A DNA stretch of 8,818 bases from assembly GCA_023131705.1 (NCBI GenBank), contig JAGLZG010000250.1, positions 1 through 8,818 of the forward strand. Reading direction: 5' to 3'. A model generated the notes under the pieces. The model searched no databases and was not told where the DNA came from. It saw only the letters and a list, made by a program, of their open reading frames with translations. Positions 8,701-8,818 of this stretch are shown in pieces. The first letter of the stretch is position 1. Every line of letters starts with the position of its first letter. A program made the position numbers and the translations under genes. This stretch comes from Nanobdellota archaeon (GTDB lineage: Archaea; Nanobdellota; Nanobdellia; Woesearchaeales; B3-WOES).

Positions 8701-8816
8701 TCTGTAAATGCCAAATCATTCTCTCTGTCTAATGCTAAGTCAGTTCCAAAGAAATCATATACACCAGTTTTAACCAACATCATTCTCCCCTTATCACTGT
8801 TTGTAGGAGTGGACAT
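2748..8816 (-). CDS. crAss-like phage virion RNA polymerase fused to a C-terminal zincin metallopeptidase (5' end probably outside the window)
   Basis: Single-chain DNA-dependent RNA polymerase of the crAss-like phage type; in the characterised family member (phi14:2 gp66) the enzyme is packaged in the virion and transcribes early genes after injection. Seen here: RTPT at 817-820, then GQDFDVDKL at 854-862. The Arg-to-first-Asp distance of 39 residues is close to that between RxPT and NADFDGD in bacterial beta-prime, and the three Asp (856, 858, 860) would bind catalytic Mg2+. A long charged helical stretch follows (about 882-990), then a small-residue helix (about 1025-1050) and an AVD motif (1134-1136) that may be bridge-helix-region elements. 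A basic segment (1637-1644) and Pro/Val-rich linker lead to a zincin domain with HEFVH at 1785-1789 and probable third ligand Glu1873. The tail is acidic. No membrane segment or signal peptide is apparent. The ATG at 8816 is only two bases from the edge and the sequence there does not look like a protein start, so the true start is probably outside. The stop overlaps the next start. RNA polymerase call sure; protease likely; processing speculative. Confidence 0.92.
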   Translation of the reverse strand: MSTPTNSDKGRMMLVKTGVYDFFGTDLALDRENDLAFTEELKELLYKRLVLPELSRIMNPVENNIKNYDKGAGRFNVFPIINTLKNKEGVSVKEFLKQEVGNATLEQDFKNSFFSDILFEVEAQMKKEALDILSEESEFNTNNKNKTNIFNNKTYISRENYAEEQDSKAAVLDYVINSNIHNMNMMQTITGDSALYFNSKLDPLSSDPATQKQISIDLGINMGKRMALMIAPGVVLAESQDEQYIQIALEDNSIVAPNIEEIIGWHYGKSALKEVSMSGGKTYQTILDEYRNNKASEAEIKQLQLRFKAVKGFFDIENTDAQEYTTLREHLRVLQGYDKISKEKADQIIEQVYVQKKPLSKEELGVVLSPMKPVAAGEVIERDNEGTPTIRRVVYIKSSSFPLIPGLVGESSPLFGLMNKMEEIEGKMGKGVRASYQSANKVGSLKGSNEGGVSIDPLKPDDLERLDIVNDNNKGSSPLHSLLLNRRDFKIQQEVPYKSDKIGTDKVSMGTQIFKLLFGDGISDINVKDFNGRKLQEEFFEVFSEMIGIQRGEIIKELGLNEDYTPIDKEESMKRLQKFLLAEAQERDFSENDIKSFGLVSTGNGKDKIYHFKQELWLSGNSNKIEAMLNAIINNKIFKQKLPGNAFVVGSNNGITLQTQEDFNDTTGIKNRKEEAISYLYSERVNKKGSTDVEAVYTDKDGTDHYLSDLSTFNSETKETGYSFSQAEKWVNDKYNQELNKLKINTSKVVYLGDYKGGELRGTEVLAPSKVKIDGKIVDLFEIREGKHTYLIKGEDGSFILNEEVIDPELFDNFTFRTPTSSHGSGSTIKIVGFIPAILGDLMITPSNFVAQMGQDFDVDKLTAYQYHHIKNKEGKITRLREEDVANIIAEAENRYKKVKEEYETLKRTSGSSNRINSAINELDILLGGVFLEEEVSLEKKLNKLKDRVESLPQQLRLKILQNRFIEIHNEVYKSDLPEIQKKINKVLSMEVAEKQAEGISKLSSFEQSSVNLLSPTYQMNKMISGSTGSSSIAIYAKAVTFNSLAQQMEKKMFLTTQEGGRRIITIGNLKSDGQFGRTKNITRIIKGKAVNPIEQELSRDISESLDERVNTGTDNEKAQVLGRVGITHTKNIAVDSLLAALGLDLEVTQYKDEKEYLENGGENNPFNDQKIINGEVVYYIEHSIPYLLHSQPIIKEFFKRLKNSNSNIGEFTKNAEEKIKGKLLMGYVPGIKVENSDLTGENLKEALSESISTDFQKQVLTLYTGLMEDAANYKDLNEIVDLSNLGKSMWEAKDKIEKFRLFIKGESDVNKNFSGATRLLGTHNREGRGLYLGEGDYFEPTTNQGVMVGTALSLARNAFFDYYPYYNHYITTKVKRITDSINTGKVKVADQEFIFQEAKKFLTSSNKNGVYQGDTKQERDTLFMDKEDNTSLSTYINGILSSKEETEGVILIKNNPLLSSMAYTKGINGEPSLIKFDNNNRGDTLEEDYHIAMKELLSSEGQLPDLNGKPFTTRMLAQALVEYSYLSGGIISQAIEFHKYIPIEYYDQVSVPVTNSNGKVVEASITRLLQQYNPSVSSWSMNGKLEGFITQFFQNNPRFGRRLEKKEYVKEGGGLALTDPDRIEVPEFVSIPVSTKKKGKRNKWQLFQNVVGTSTYTELEVVGTFGMSEYIQGVDKVESVMEGDSPEATVSVQGQVVEKPVEKTPFVVKTGDSVTDLLKKVENDSQAINPAMSEVANTLLRLFGDKAMETQVEVDNTMTPQGAYGGKVIKINSEKEDKAQTFVHEFVHSVTVDFLTPYLDINGQIIKDENLPEEVRELNEVFEETRKEIRSKYKKEFDVFEDRYNKYVAGDKTITFSPRETSLFYPTINIKEYLAVSLSNNDIFLGETSKIKYKGTSLTISKKFEKVMQRLFNLIAGVDNNLASEIVKMNLQFLEKRANQDYKKLDLSSSKADTDWAVYQTMLSDPFLDTPPDIGETELGNPENDTPTSESTDLMPPATIEYTESRVDQIMLSNNIKPCKR
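2997..3674 (-). other. Zincin-type metallopeptidase domain (HExxH) within the RNA polymerase protein
   Basis: This segment codes residues about 1715-1940. The zinc-binding HEFVH lies at 1785-1789 (bases 3450-3464) in the setting TFVHEFVHSVTVDFL, with a hydrophobic helix around it and a preceding strand GGKVIKIN (1766-1773), as is usual in zincins. The segment IKEYLAVSLSNN (1871-1882), about 85 residues downstream, resembles the ExxA-type helix that supplies a third Glu ligand in gluzincins, making Glu1873 the best candidate. Zincin-like domains in the giant proteins of crAss-like phages are known and have been proposed to act in virion protein processing. The substrate is unknown. Confidence 0.8.
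5847..6173 (-). other. Charged helical (coiled-coil-like) insertion after the polymerase catalytic loop
   Basis: Residues about 882-990 are rich in Glu, Lys, Leu and Arg with few Pro or Gly. They read as two or more long amphipathic helices, for example EAENRYKKVKEEYETLK (891-907) and LEKKLNKLKDRVESL (938-952), separated by a looser Ser/Gly/Asn-containing stretch near 908-930. The segment starts about 20 residues after DFDVD, so it would project from the active-site barrel. Its role is not known to me. Confidence 0.6.
6219..6368 (-). other. RNA polymerase catalytic double-psi beta-barrel (RxPT...DFDVD)
   Basis: This segment codes residues 817-866. It begins with RTPT, continues through a hydrophobic stretch (IVGFIPAILGD, 831-841) and ends with DFDVD (bases 6237-6251) followed by KLTAYQ. 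This is the order seen in the beta-prime barrel of cellular RNA polymerases, where the Arg contacts the nucleotide and the DFDGD aspartates hold the catalytic metal. DFDxD without the Gly is typical of crAss-like phage polymerases. The three metal-binding Asp are all intact, so the enzyme is probably active. The domain boundaries are my estimate. Confidence 0.9.
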
Positions 8817-8818
8817 AG

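Noticed and set aside
8814..8816. ATG at the right edge as a definite start of the polymerase gene
   Set aside because: Only two bases precede it, so neither a ribosome-binding site nor an upstream stop can be seen. The known family member has a much longer region before its catalytic motif, so an internal Met is likely.
1..8818. tRNA genes, CRISPR repeats, insertion sequences or attachment sites
   Set aside because: The two long frames cover essentially every base, and I saw no cloverleaf pattern, regularly spaced repeat or terminal inverted repeat.

Overview
The window looks like part of a tailed-phage genome of the crAss-like group (order Crassvirales), on the minus strand throughout. The main evidence is one very long protein with the RNA-polymerase signature DFDVD in a double-psi beta-barrel context. 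It also carries an HExxH zincin-type metallopeptidase near its C-terminus, and another very large helical protein follows it directly. Crassviruses typically carry such giant proteins, including a single-chain RNA polymerase that is packaged in the virion and injected. The DNA is AT-rich, the coding strand is purine-rich, and both reading frames use the standard genetic code without internal stops. crAss-like phages mostly infect Bacteroidota, but nothing here identifies the host directly.

Layout, in the direction of transcription (right to left). From 8816 down to 2748 runs the RNA polymerase-metallopeptidase protein: 2022 residues from the first visible ATG, with the frame open to the right edge, so it may be longer. 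Its regions are an N-terminal part without a recognised domain (1 to about 500), a polymerase core (about 500 to 1150, with RxPT at 817-820 and DFDVD at 856-860), a long C-terminal polymerase or unknown region (1150-1630), a basic then Pro/Val-rich linker (1635-1710), a zincin domain (about 1715-1940), and an acidic Pro/Thr-rich tail. Its TGA stop overlaps the ATG of the next gene in an ATGA junction at 2748-2751. From 2751 down to base 1 runs a second giant protein, 917 codons and still open at the left edge, with no domain I recognise. There is no intergenic space, and I found no RNA gene, mobile element, CRISPR array, promoter or terminator.

The likely joint role is a late-expressed block of virion cargo proteins. 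The polymerase would be packaged and injected to transcribe early phage genes. The metallopeptidase could trim this or neighbouring giant proteins during maturation. The downstream protein would be made in matched amounts through translational coupling. Only the polymerase assignment has firm motif support; the rest is inference.

Two compositional features stand out. I found no GATC in 8818 bases, and Asp codons before a C are GAC rather than the otherwise common GAT. I also counted only 11 CpG dinucleotides. GGCC is absent as well.
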